DNA of 11,196 bases. Source: Prevotellaceae bacterium. Lineage in GTDB: Bacteria; Bacteroidota; Bacteroidia; Bacteroidales; UBA932. The DNA is taken from the NCBI GenBank assembly GCA_031254635.1, contig JAIRUB010000229.1:1-11196 (forward strand). The letters are read 5' to 3'. Below the pieces are notes generated by a model, which worked only from the letters and a program-made list of their open reading frames with translations, searched no databases and was not told the origin of the DNA. The translations under genes were made by a program, and so were the position numbers. Shown here piece after piece: positions 1 to 7,300 of the stretch (its first letter is position 1; every line of letters begins with the position of its first letter).

Positions 1-243
1 ATTTAAAGAAAATGATGGAAAATTGAAAGAAAATATTTTACAATTTATTTTTCGACTATTTTTTTCGCAAAACTCATATTATATCGCCGCCTGAAATCGG
101 CTTGTTAAGGAACGACTAAATAGTTTTGTTCATTTTTTGTGTTTAATTGGCTTATAATCAAAAATATACAGAATATTATTCAATTAATCTTCTGATAAAC
201 AAATATTTATATGTTGTTTTTTTAATTCAAAACAGTCTCTAAT
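1..243. other. AT-rich intergenic region downstream of oadB
   Basis: No open reading frame of useful length is present on either strand and no clear terminator hairpin follows the oadB stop. On the minus strand there is a loose promoter-like pair, TTTG (203-200) and TATTTTTG (176-169), separated by 23 bp. It would point to a leftward gene outside the window, but the spacing is long. A weak GCCG/CGGC inverted repeat lies near 87-102. The region is best described as non-coding with a possible weak leftward promoter. Confidence 0.5.
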
Positions 244-1404
244 CTATCCCAAAAATCCAAGCATAATACCTGCTACAACAGCGCTGCCTATAGTGCTGGC
301 AACGGTTGGGCCCATGGCGTGCATCAGGAGGTGGTTCGATTTATCGTAACGTTGCCCCATAAATTGCGAAACCCTCGCCGAATCGGGTAATGCTGACACG
401 CCTGCGTTCCCGATGAGTGGGTTTATCTTATTGCCTTCTTTCAGGAATAGGTTCATCAGCTTAACAAATAATATACCTGTAACGGTAGCTACACTAAATG
501 CTACAGCGCCAATTCCAAATATGAAAAGCGACTTTTCGGTAAGGAACCAGTTAGCCTGCGTGGAAGCGCCCATGGTAAGCCCTATCAAAATGGTAAGAAT
601 ATCGGTCCAAGTACCGCCGGCAGTAGCCGCTAATCGTTTCGTAACGCCGCATTCTTTCAGCAGGTTGCCAAAAAACAGCATACCCAACAAGGGAAGGCCC
701 GGAGGAATAAGCAATCCGGTAACTAAAAGGCCTACTATAGGGAATATGATTTTTTCCTTTTGCGAAACCGCACGCGGAGGAGGCATCTTTATCACCCGTT
801 CTTTCGGGGTGGTTAGCATTCGCATAAATGGCGGCTGGATAACAGGGACTAATGCCATATACGAATATGCCGAGATAGCAATTGCCCCCATCAATTCCGG
901 CGCTAATCGCGATGCGAGAAAGATAGAGGTTGGCCCGTCGGCGCTACCAATAATTGCAATAGCTCCTGCATCTTTTGCAATAAAGCCAAAGGACAGAGAT
1001 ATTATATATGCGGCAAAAATACCACATTGGGCGGCAATACCAATCAACACTAACTTGGGGTTGGATATAACTACCGAAAAGTCTATCATAGCCCCCAGTC
1101 CGAGAAAGATGAGCGGGGGATAAACACCTTTTAGCAGTCCGAAATGAAGAAAATAGAGCATGGACCCCTCTTCGTAAATGCCCACTTGCGTACCAGGGAA
1201 AAACGGAATGTTGCCTATTAGTATCCCGAAGCCGATGGGAACCAGCAGCATTGGCTCTAAATTATGCTTAATCCCTAAATACAAAAAAATCAAGCCAATA
1301 CAAATCATCACATAATGCCCGACAGTAGCATTTGCAAATCCGGTAAAGGACAAAAACGTTGACAGGTTCTGTTGCAGAAAATCTATTATGCCTGTAGGTT
1401 CCAT
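244..1404 (-). CDS. oadB: Sodium ion-translocating decarboxylase, beta subunit (OadB/MmdB family)
   Basis: This 386-residue polytopic inner-membrane protein is the Na+-channel subunit of a biotin-dependent decarboxylase (oxaloacetate, methylmalonyl-CoA or glutaconyl-CoA type). The family decarboxylates carboxybiotin on the carrier subunit and exports sodium ions. Hydrophobic segments run through nearly the whole chain. Family signatures are visible: GSADGPTS around residues 153-160, with the key Asp at 156 (like Asp203 of the Klebsiella protein), and NPLIGNAGVSA at 328-338, whose Asn, Gly and Ser match the Na+-site residues. Length is normal for the shorter members of the family. The ATG at 1404 lies 8 bp after the biotin-carrier stop, so it is the last gene of the operon. 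The substrate cannot be told from the beta subunit. Methylmalonyl-CoA, as in propionate fermentation, is the likeliest choice for this phylum but is inferred. Confidence 0.93.
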   Translation of the reverse strand: MEPTGIIDFLQQNLSTFLSFTGFANATVGHYVMICIGLIFLYLGIKHNLEPMLLVPIGFGILIGNIPFFPGTQVGIYEEGSMLYFLHFGLLKGVYPPLIFLGLGAMIDFSVVISNPKLVLIGIAAQCGIFAAYIISLSFGFIAKDAGAIAIIGSADGPTSIFLASRLAPELMGAIAISAYSYMALVPVIQPPFMRMLTTPKERVIKMPPPRAVSQKEKIIFPIVGLLVTGLLIPPGLPLLGMLFFGNLLKECGVTKRLAATAGGTWTDILTILIGLTMGASTQANWFLTEKSLFIFGIGAVAFSVATVTGILFVKLMNLFLKEGNKINPLIGNAGVSALPDSARVSQFMGQRYDKSNHLLMHAMGPTVASTIGSAVVAGIMLGFLG

Positions 1405-1412
1405 AAATTATT

Positions 1413-1829
1413 TTATTTTATAACAAGTATAACATCGCCTTCCAATACCGAATCGCCTTTGCTGCGATTAATTCTCTCAATTACTCCTTCCCTGTCGGCT
1501 TCGATATTATTTTCCATTTTCATTGCTTCCAATATCAACAATACCTGACCGGGTTTTACTGTATCCCCTTCTTTGACACATATATCAATAATTACTCCAG
1601 GAAGAGGCGATTTCAGTCCATACGCCGATGAGGAAACTTTCGGTTTTACCACCTGAGTATCAGGCCGTATTGGTTCCGGCTCACGGCTCATTCGTGTTGG
1701 GTTGGTTGCAAGCCCTTCAATTTGAACTTCAAACTCCACATCATTTACAGTTAGATGCGCTGCCGCACCTTCCACTTTATGGATATTTACCTCGTATTCA
1801 ACGCCGTGGATTATTATTTTATAATTCAT
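1413..1829 (-). CDS. Biotin carboxyl carrier subunit of the Na+-pumping decarboxylase
   Basis: A 138-residue biotin/lipoyl carrier protein. The C-terminal half (about 71-138) is a biotinyl domain with the classic EAMKMEN motif. Lys104 is the expected biotin attachment site, and the downstream GDSVLEGDVILVIK is the normal closing strand of the domain. The N-terminal 40 residues look like a small beta-rich domain, followed by a Pro/Arg-rich linker (about 42-66) that should let the biotin arm swing between partners. Its role would be to take CO2 from the carboxyltransferase as carboxybiotin and bring it to OadB in the membrane. It lies 8 bp from both neighbouring operon genes. A generic acetyl-CoA carboxylase AccB is possible by sequence, but the flanking OadG-like and OadB genes make the decarboxylase role much more likely. 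Confidence 0.92.
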   Translation of the reverse strand: MNYKIIIHGVEYEVNIHKVEGAAAHLTVNDVEFEVQIEGLATNPTRMSREPEPIRPDTQVVKPKVSSSAYGLKSPLPGVIIDICVKEGDTVKPGQVLLILEAMKMENNIEADREGVIERINRSKGDSVLEGDVILVIK

Positions 1830-1837
1830 CTTACGTA

Positions 1838-2770
1838 TTATTTTTTATTAGGATATTGTCTTAAACCATATATTTTTGAACTCCAGGGAGAATATGCTTT
1901 TGAGGCCTTGTTGAGGGTAAGTACCATATTCTCTGTGTCGTGCAATTTTTCCGAATATTTATATAAGGCTATCGCGATGGCGGCTAATTCATAGTTGGTA
2001 ACAGCCTTTTCGTTAACCACTTTTATCGTTCCAACTTGCTTTGCTGTTGTCTTTTTCGCCTTTCTCATGCCAGCTCTGATATGGTAGTTTCCCATATATT
2101 TAAATATGAAATATAAAAGTGTCAAGGTGATGGTTACTATAACGATACAAATGGTAGTAAGGACAACTCCTACAGGGTCTTGTTTCTTGAAAAGTTCGGA
2201 ACGGTGTTCTTTTTCTAATGTATTGTTGCAATTTCCCGGCGTGGCGACGGGGAGTTGCATCAGTTTTTCTTTTCCGTCAAGGTCATCTAACCAGCCGTAA
2301 GAAACGCCATCAGCCATATCGACAGGATTGAATTGGAAACTGTCAACCAATTTGCCGTCTACATCATAAAATTCAATAAAGTCGGTATCTTCCAATGTGA
2401 AGTTGGTATGTAATGGCCCCTTGTCGGGCGTTCCACTTGCAAAAAATACAATATATCCTTTCGTGGGAATTATTGTAGCAAGGTTACCCTTGGGGATACG
2501 GTATTTCTTATCTTTTACTTCCAAGGTACAACCGGCTACATTTACTTTGTTGTAACCGGTATTATGCAACTCAATCCAGCCATTTGCCTGTCCATACTCA
2601 TCCTTAAATCCATCGGTATTATGAACTTGAATTTCATTAATACGAACATCCTTAATCGACTGAGATAAAGCAGGTAGAGGTAAAAACAGACTGATTAACA
2701 GTATAAATTTAAATGGTTGCAGGAACTTCGCAACAAAACAAGCTGGTAAACACAATAGGCTTTTCATCAA
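1838..2770 (-). CDS. Lamin-tail domain / OadG-like gamma subunit fusion protein
   Basis: A 310-residue protein with three visible parts. First is a signal-peptide-like hydrophobic segment (about 18-36) ending ALSQS. Next is a beta-rich extracytoplasmic domain (about 40-180) with lamin-tail traits: VRINEIQVHN at the start, GWIELHNTG, GYIVFFASG, and DFIEFYDVDGKLVDSF. Last is a single membrane helix (about 200-224) and a basic cytoplasmic tail of about 85 residues ending in YSPWSSKI. The one-helix-plus-tail part and the place in the operon fit the OadG/MmdD gamma subunit, which anchors and assembles the alpha and beta subunits. The lamin-tail domain is not part of the classical proteobacterial gamma subunit, and its function here is unknown. 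It could bind cell-wall or surface partners, or protect the complex. Start at 2770 is chosen because the promoter lies just upstream; Met2 is an alternative. Domain names come from motif reading only. Confidence 0.8.
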   Translation of the reverse strand: MMKSLLCLPACFVAKFLQPFKFILLISLFLPLPALSQSIKDVRINEIQVHNTDGFKDEYGQANGWIELHNTGYNKVNVAGCTLEVKDKKYRIPKGNLATIIPTKGYIVFFASGTPDKGPLHTNFTLEDTDFIEFYDVDGKLVDSFQFNPVDMADGVSYGWLDDLDGKEKLMQLPVATPGNCNNTLEKEHRSELFKKQDPVGVVLTTICIVIVTITLTLLYFIFKYMGNYHIRAGMRKAKKTTAKQVGTIKVVNEKAVTNYELAAIAIALYKYSEKLHDTENMVLTLNKASKAYSPWSSKIYGLRQYPNKK

Positions 2771-3149
2771 TTAGTTACAATATTATCTTTTATCCACAAA
2801 TGTAATTATTTTTTTGTATATCACAAAATTATTTTTTGTATTTCCCTTTCTATTACCAAAATAATCTGTTATGGGAAGCATTTTTCTTTATAATTGTAAG
2901 GTCTAATGGTCAAAATGTATGATGAAATTATTCTAAAAACATCTGAAGCATGCCTTATAAACTGTTACAAACGATGCCTTCTATTTGAAATTCAATTATA
3001 ATCGGATAAAAAGTTTCCTTGAGGAAAATAAACTTGCGCCAAATGATCTTCCCTGTGCGAAAATCTTTCATTATAACAACACCGAAATTACGACCCCAGT
3101 AAGTCGCATCCATCAAAACTATGACATTTTATCTCTTAATCTCGTAGTC
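2771..3149. other. AT-rich intergenic region between the decarboxylase operon and tnaA
   Basis: Apart from the operon promoter at its left end, this stretch holds no gene that I can support. A short plus-strand frame (2985-3170, TTG start, 61 codons) begins KFNYNRIKSFLEENKLAPNDL, faintly like the first helices of a Cro/CI-type helix-turn-helix. It then degenerates and runs antisense into the tnaA 3' end, so it is at best a gene remnant. ATGCCTT occurs twice, 24 bp apart (2950-2956 and 2974-2980). No clear tnaA terminator is visible. Confidence 0.5.
2797..2827 (-). promoter_or_regulatory. Bacteroidota-type promoter of the decarboxylase operon
   Basis: Reading the minus strand, TTTG (2827-2824) is followed after 19 bp by TACATTTG (2804-2797), matching the Bacteroidota consensus TTTG...TAnnTTTG. 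The expected transcript start is near 2791, leaving a leader of about 20 nt before the ATG at 2770. It implies that the three decarboxylase genes are transcribed without the upstream tnaA. Confidence 0.7.
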
Positions 3150-4529
3150 TCACCCACTTGCCGGAGCTAATTCAACGGTAAAGTGGCGCATGATAGGTGC
3201 TTCTTTTACTATCTTGTAACCGTTAGTAATACTGTTGCGGCGGTCATATACATTTTTCAAAGCAGCAGCCACCACGTCTATATGATTGTTGGTATAAGAA
3301 CGGCGTGGAATAGCCAAACGCAAAAATTCCAACTCCGGATAACGGTTTTCTTGGGTTACAGGGTTGCGGTCGGCCAAAATAGCGCCGACCTCTACGCCGC
3401 GAATACCGGCTTCCAAGTACAATTCTATCCCTAAGGTTTGTGCCAGGAATTCTTCACGGGGTACTTTTGATAATATCTTCTTTGCATCAACAAAGATAGC
3501 ATGCCCGCCGGCAGGGCGCTGATATGGCACGCCATATTTGTCTAACTGCTCGCCTAGATATGCCACTTGTTTAATCCGTGTTTCAAGGTAATCAAATTCT
3601 GTACCCTCATCTAAACCAACAGCCAAAGCATTCATGTCGCGGCCGCTCATACCGCCGTATGTTACGAAACCTTCAAACAAGATATTAAATACCGAAGCAC
3701 GGTCGAACCAGTCTTTATGCCGCATGGCAATAAAACCGCCGATATTCACAATAGCATCTTTTTTGCTACTCATAGTCATACCGTCGGCATAAGAAAACAT
3801 TTCCTTCACAATTTCCTTGATGGTTTTATGCTGATAACCATGCTCACGGATTTTAATAAAATAAGCGTTCTCAGCAAAACGAGCAGAGTCGAAAATTACA
3901 GGTTTTTTATATTCATCAGCTAAGGCACGTATTCCACGGATACATTCCAAAGATACCGGTTGGCCGCCAGCTGTATTATTGGTAAGGGTAACCAACACAA
4001 AGGGGATTTTCTTATGATGCTCGGCTAAGGTTTTTCCCAATTTATTCAGGCACATATTGCCCTTAAAAGGCAATTCTTTCTGAGTATCGGCAGCTTCGTC
4101 GATAGTACAATCAACTGCAATCGCCTTACGAAATTCAATATGCCCTTTGGTAGTGTCGAAGTGTGAATTTCCGGGGATGATATCGCCTTCTTTAATCAAT
4201 ACTGAAAATAATACATTTTCAGCAGCTCGCCCCTGATGGGTAGGTAGGAAATAATCGAATCCGAGTATAAGTTTAATAATTGCCTTCAGGTTATAATAAG
4301 AAGAAGCGCCGGCATAGCTTTCGTCGCCCATCATCATCGCTGCCCACTGGCGGTTGCTCATGGCGCCGGTACCCGAATCGGTCAATAAATCAATAAATAC
4401 CTGTTCACTACGCAGATTAAAAAGGTTATAGTGTGCATCTTTAATCCATTGTTCGCGCTTATCACGCGTACTGCGGTGGAGGGGTTCCACCATTTTAATT
4501 CTAAATGATTCAGCGAAGGGAAGTTCCAT
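3150..4529 (-). CDS. tnaA: Tryptophanase (tryptophan indole-lyase)
   Basis: A 459-residue cytoplasmic PLP enzyme that splits L-tryptophan into indole, pyruvate and ammonia. The whole beta-eliminating lyase fold is present: LTDSGTGAMS (49-58), PTHQGRAAEN (96-105), TNNTAGGQPVS (183-193), DSARFAENAYF (214-224) and MSSKKD (253-258), where Lys257 should form the PLP Schiff base. Two sites separate it from the sister enzyme tyrosine phenol-lyase. Val381 stands where that enzyme has its substrate-binding arginine, and RHFT (448-451) carries the histidine typical of tryptophanase instead of phenylalanine. Length is about that of Bacteroides tryptophanase and slightly shorter than E. coli TnaA. It is monocistronic by appearance. 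No TnaC-like leader peptide is seen and no permease gene is adjacent. Indole release may also serve as a signal, which is inference. Confidence 0.95.
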   Translation of the reverse strand: MELPFAESFRIKMVEPLHRSTRDKREQWIKDAHYNLFNLRSEQVFIDLLTDSGTGAMSNRQWAAMMMGDESYAGASSYYNLKAIIKLILGFDYFLPTHQGRAAENVLFSVLIKEGDIIPGNSHFDTTKGHIEFRKAIAVDCTIDEAADTQKELPFKGNMCLNKLGKTLAEHHKKIPFVLVTLTNNTAGGQPVSLECIRGIRALADEYKKPVIFDSARFAENAYFIKIREHGYQHKTIKEIVKEMFSYADGMTMSSKKDAIVNIGGFIAMRHKDWFDRASVFNILFEGFVTYGGMSGRDMNALAVGLDEGTEFDYLETRIKQVAYLGEQLDKYGVPYQRPAGGHAIFVDAKKILSKVPREEFLAQTLGIELYLEAGIRGVEVGAILADRNPVTQENRYPELEFLRLAIPRRSYTNNHIDVVAAALKNVYDRRNSITNGYKIVKEAPIMRHFTVELAPASG

Positions 4530-4590
4530 ATATTTTAATAATTTACAAGTTAAAATGTCATAAAATTAACAAATTAACATTTTTAGTGTG

Positions 4591-4622
4591 CAAAAATATA
4601 ACATATTTTAGAAATAAGCAAA
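4591..4622 (-). promoter_or_regulatory. Bacteroidota-type promoter of tnaA
   Basis: On the minus strand, TTTG (4622-4619) and TATTTTTG (4598-4591) are 20 bp apart, a close fit to the phylum consensus. Transcription should begin near 4585, giving an AU-rich leader of about 55 nt before the ATG at 4529. No Shine-Dalgarno sequence is present, which is usual in this phylum. Confidence 0.68.
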
Positions 4623-4663
4623 TTATTTTCCCATTTTGCCAAGCCATACCCCTGTAAAATAAT

Positions 4664-4690
4664 TAAGGCGAAGAGGTTATCTTCGCCTTA
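4664..4690. repeat. Perfect 10-bp inverted repeat (hairpin or operator)
   Basis: TAAGGCGAAG (4664-4673) and CTTCGCCTTA (4681-4690) are exact reverse complements around a 7-nt spacer. As RNA it would form a strong hairpin. On the minus strand it is followed by ATTATTTTAC, a weak U-rich tract; on the plus strand no U tract follows. No gene ends here, since both flanking genes start outward, so an ordinary terminator role is unexpected. It lies about 40 bp upstream of the tnaA -33 box, a possible activator site. Its function is undetermined. Confidence 0.75.
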
Positions 4691-4921
4691 AACCAGGAAC
4701 AATTAACTAACACTATCTAAAGAACTATAAAGAGAACTGCCAATATTTAATTTAAGGCTGGTTTTCTATACCTTTAGAATAAGGTGCAAAGGATATGCCA
4801 AATTTATTTTATATAATTAATTTACTAAATATCAGCCTTATGTAAATAAATTAAACTACATATCAGTGAGGAAAAAACGTGGAAATTGTGAAAAAAATCC
4901 ACATAATAACATGTTTTTTAT

Positions 4922-4929
4922 TATATTTG
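4922..4929 (+). promoter_or_regulatory. Possible -7 box of the hybrid kinase gene
   Basis: TATATTTG matches the Bacteroidota -7 consensus TAnnTTTG and ends 8 bp before the ATG at 4938. No TTTG or TTG occurs at the proper distance upstream; the nearest TTG is 33 bp away. If it is real, the mRNA would be nearly leaderless. It could equally be a chance match in AT-rich DNA. Confidence 0.3.
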
Positions 4930-4937
4930 CATTTGGA

Positions 4938-7292
4938 ATGAGAAAAAATATAGAATATAAAATTCGGATTAATGCCGTTTTGGCCTATATCATCATTGCA
5001 GGCTTGTGCGCAGTAATGGTCTTTTATATTTATAAAGCCAAGGAGGAGATTGACGGCCATCGGCAATATCTTGAGCAATCCTATCAGCCGCTACAATTAG
5101 CACATGAATTAACTCACGTTGTAAACCAAGCCCAGTCGGATGCCAATTTTTACATTATAACCAAGCAGTTCTCCTATCTGAAAAATTTTAGAGAGAGTGC
5201 CATTCTGGTAGATTTGCTAATTGATTCACTTTCTACGCACGTGCTACAAGATACGGCACAACTTATACTTCTGCAAGAACTTCGACAATTATTATTTCAA
5301 AAGGAAGAAATTGCTACCACACTTCAAGAACAATTAACCGCACAAAATCCGCTTGATTCCATCAGTAAGAAAGTACGAGAATATGCGCTTTTAGACTTTA
5401 TGGATTCCCTTATCGTTACTACCCTAAAAAGGGACACTATTATTAGTACTACTCCACAACGAGGTTTTTGGCAAAGGCTCGGTAATGTTTTCAGTCCCTT
5501 AAAAAGTGTTGATACCCTTCGTAGTGTCAGCACAACTGAATTTGACACGCTATTGTTAAGCCCTAATAATAGAAAACAGATTTTAGAAGAACTCAACCGG
5601 AGTATGGCATTAGCAAGCCGAAAATATAACCTTAAAATCAATGCCATTGAGCGAGACATTGCACGATTGATATTTACTGACCAGGAAATTTCGCTACAAA
5701 TATCAACATTATTAAAAGAGTTTCATGGCCAAACCATTGCAAGTACATTAGAAAAAGCCAAACAAAGTGAAGCGCAGATTAATAAAAATTACAATCTTAT
5801 TATTATCGGAGGCGCCATAGCACTCTTATTGATACTAGTATTTATCCTGCTTATCATAAGCGACGTTAACAAAGGTTACGCTGCACGCAAGGCCTTAGAA
5901 CAAGCGAATGAACGTACTAAACAAATTATGGAAAGCCGGCATCGTTTACTGCTTTCCGTATCACATGATATTAAAACACCTCTAAATTCAATATTAGGCT
6001 ACTTAGAATTATGGGATGACGTACAAAATATGGATAAAACAGCTCTTGCTTCCATGCAAAATTCAGGTAAACACATTCTGGCATTGCTTGAAAATCTGCT
6101 CGAATTTTCCAGTCTCGAACAGGGAACTTTGCAAGTAGCGGAAAGCGGATTCAACCTGTATGACCTCTGTATCGAAACAGCCGAGATGTTTAGCCCGCTG
6201 GCACAGCAGAAACAATTAGCCTTTCACTTCTCGCCAAATATAAATGAGGATTTTTCAGTACTCTCCGACCGTCTGAAAGTAAAACAAATTATTATCAATA
6301 TTCTTTCTAATGCCGTAAAATATACGACTAAGGGTGAAGTCAGTTTCAAAATAAAAGCAGAAAGCGAATTGGTTCGTTTTATCGTGGCTGATACCGGCGC
6401 AGGAATTCCGCAAGATCAACTCAACGATATTTTCAAAGCCTTTTCGAGAGTGTCCGACAATGTTCAATTAGCAGAAGGAAGCGGGTTGGGAATGTTTGTG
6501 GTCAAAGGATTGGTTGAACTCCTAAATGGCACTATTGATGTAAAATCTGCTGTAGGGAAAGATACGGAGATAACGATAAGTATCCCTATGAAGACTACAG
6601 AAATCAATACGGTATTCAAAGCAAAACATGTATTGATTATTGACGACGACCTTATTATTCTTTCATTGTTAAAAGATATGTTAACTAAGTTGGGGCATAG
6701 TGCTGACGTATGCCATGCACCCGCCGAATACGATAAATATATTGCCCATATTTTCAATTATGATGTAGTAATTACAGATATGGAAATGGGACAAATTTCA
6801 GGTAAGGATGTGCTGGCACAAGTGAAGAATATCGGCGTGCTTATACCAATAATTATTATGACAGGCCGTGGCGATTTTCATAATATCAAAGCTGCAGAAT
6901 ACGGGTTCGACGGTTATTTAGCCAAGCCGGTGAAATTAAACAGCCTAGCACTGTTGCTTGGCAGCAAAACAAACAAACCTTTAGCATTAACCTCTTTGGA
7001 AGTAATGTTCGACAACGATAAGGAAGCCATTCGTCAGATTTTGGATATTTTTCTGCAATCAACAACAGAAAACATCAATGCCTTGAATACAGCTATTGCC
7101 GACAATGACTTTAACACCGCACAAGGGCTATGTCACAAAATGCTGCCGATGTTTCTACAATTAGGCATCAACAATGTATCGAATTTATTGAAGAAGATGG
7201 ATACCGCACGCGGTAATGAATATCCACAATGGGAAGAAGATGTAAAGGCGATTATTGAAGGTAGCCGAATAGCGATTTCAATGATTAATTGA
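4938..7292 (+). CDS. Hybrid sensor histidine kinase with receiver and Hpt domains
   Basis: With the ATG at 4938 the protein has 784 residues. A membrane helix (about 12-32) is followed by a sensor region of about 250 residues outside the membrane. Its first part (AQSDANFYIITKQFSYLKNF) resembles a CHASE3-like helical domain. A second helix follows at about 287-309. Inside are a HisKA domain with SHDIKTP (His343), a HATPase domain with N-box Asn458, DTGAGIP (485-491) and GSGLG (514-518), then a receiver with DDD near 569-571, phospho-Asp614, Thr642 and Lys663. A C-terminal Hpt-like helix bundle has CHKML with His733. All phosphorelay residues are present, but there is no DNA-binding domain, so a separate response regulator must act downstream. 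A GTG at 4866 or ATG at 4911 would add 24 or 9 residues. I prefer 4938 because MRKNIEYKIR directly before the first helix is a normal kinase start. The ligand is unknown. Confidence 0.92.
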   Translation: MRKNIEYKIRINAVLAYIIIAGLCAVMVFYIYKAKEEIDGHRQYLEQSYQPLQLAHELTHVVNQAQSDANFYIITKQFSYLKNFRESAILVDLLIDSLSTHVLQDTAQLILLQELRQLLFQKEEIATTLQEQLTAQNPLDSISKKVREYALLDFMDSLIVTTLKRDTIISTTPQRGFWQRLGNVFSPLKSVDTLRSVSTTEFDTLLLSPNNRKQILEELNRSMALASRKYNLKINAIERDIARLIFTDQEISLQISTLLKEFHGQTIASTLEKAKQSEAQINKNYNLIIIGGAIALLLILVFILLIISDVNKGYAARKALEQANERTKQIMESRHRLLLSVSHDIKTPLNSILGYLELWDDVQNMDKTALASMQNSGKHILALLENLLEFSSLEQGTLQVAESGFNLYDLCIETAEMFSPLAQQKQLAFHFSPNINEDFSVLSDRLKVKQIIINILSNAVKYTTKGEVSFKIKAESELVRFIVADTGAGIPQDQLNDIFKAFSRVSDNVQLAEGSGLGMFVVKGLVELLNGTIDVKSAVGKDTEITISIPMKTTEINTVFKAKHVLIIDDDLIILSLLKDMLTKLGHSADVCHAPAEYDKYIAHIFNYDVVITDMEMGQISGKDVLAQVKNIGVLIPIIIMTGRGDFHNIKAAEYGFDGYLAKPVKLNSLALLLGSKTNKPLALTSLEVMFDNDKEAIRQILDIFLQSTTENINALNTAIADNDFNTAQGLCHKMLPMFLQLGINNVSNLLKKMDTARGNEYPQWEEDVKAIIEGSRIAISMIN

Positions 7293-7300
7293 AAGTTGAT

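Larger units (their letters stand above)
4530..4937. other. Divergent intergenic region between tnaA and the hybrid kinase
   Basis: This AT-rich region of about 400 bp separates two genes read outward. It contains the tnaA promoter, a perfect inverted repeat at 4664-4690, and an 8-bp inverted pair TAAGGCTG (4753-4760) / CAGCCTTA (4833-4840). Next to the kinase start is a TATATTTG box. A 16-codon frame starting at 4795 shows no coding character. No tRNA or recognisable riboswitch was found. The size and the repeats suggest regulatory content, but the nature of that control is unknown. Confidence 0.5.

Noticed and set aside
413..1123. 236-codon plus-strand frame
   Set aside because: It is fully antisense to oadB, whose conserved motifs are clear; the predicted product has no recognisable domain.
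3150..4529. Tyrosine phenol-lyase as an alternative to tryptophanase
   Set aside because: Val381 replaces the substrate-binding arginine of that enzyme, and RHFT carries the tryptophanase histidine instead of phenylalanine.
4550..4580. Two mini-ORFs (4 and 3 codons) and a tandem GTTAATTT in the tnaA leader, as a TnaC-like attenuator
   Set aside because: They contain no tryptophan codon and no TnaC-like motif, and such short frames are expected by chance in AT-rich DNA.
4690..4764. 7-bp inverted pair AAACCAG / CTGGTTT
   Set aside because: Too short and too widely spaced to be more than chance.
4795..4845. 16-codon frame with an AAAGG just upstream
   Set aside because: The AAAGG is only 2 nt from the ATG, the peptide is low-complexity, and there is no sign of conservation.
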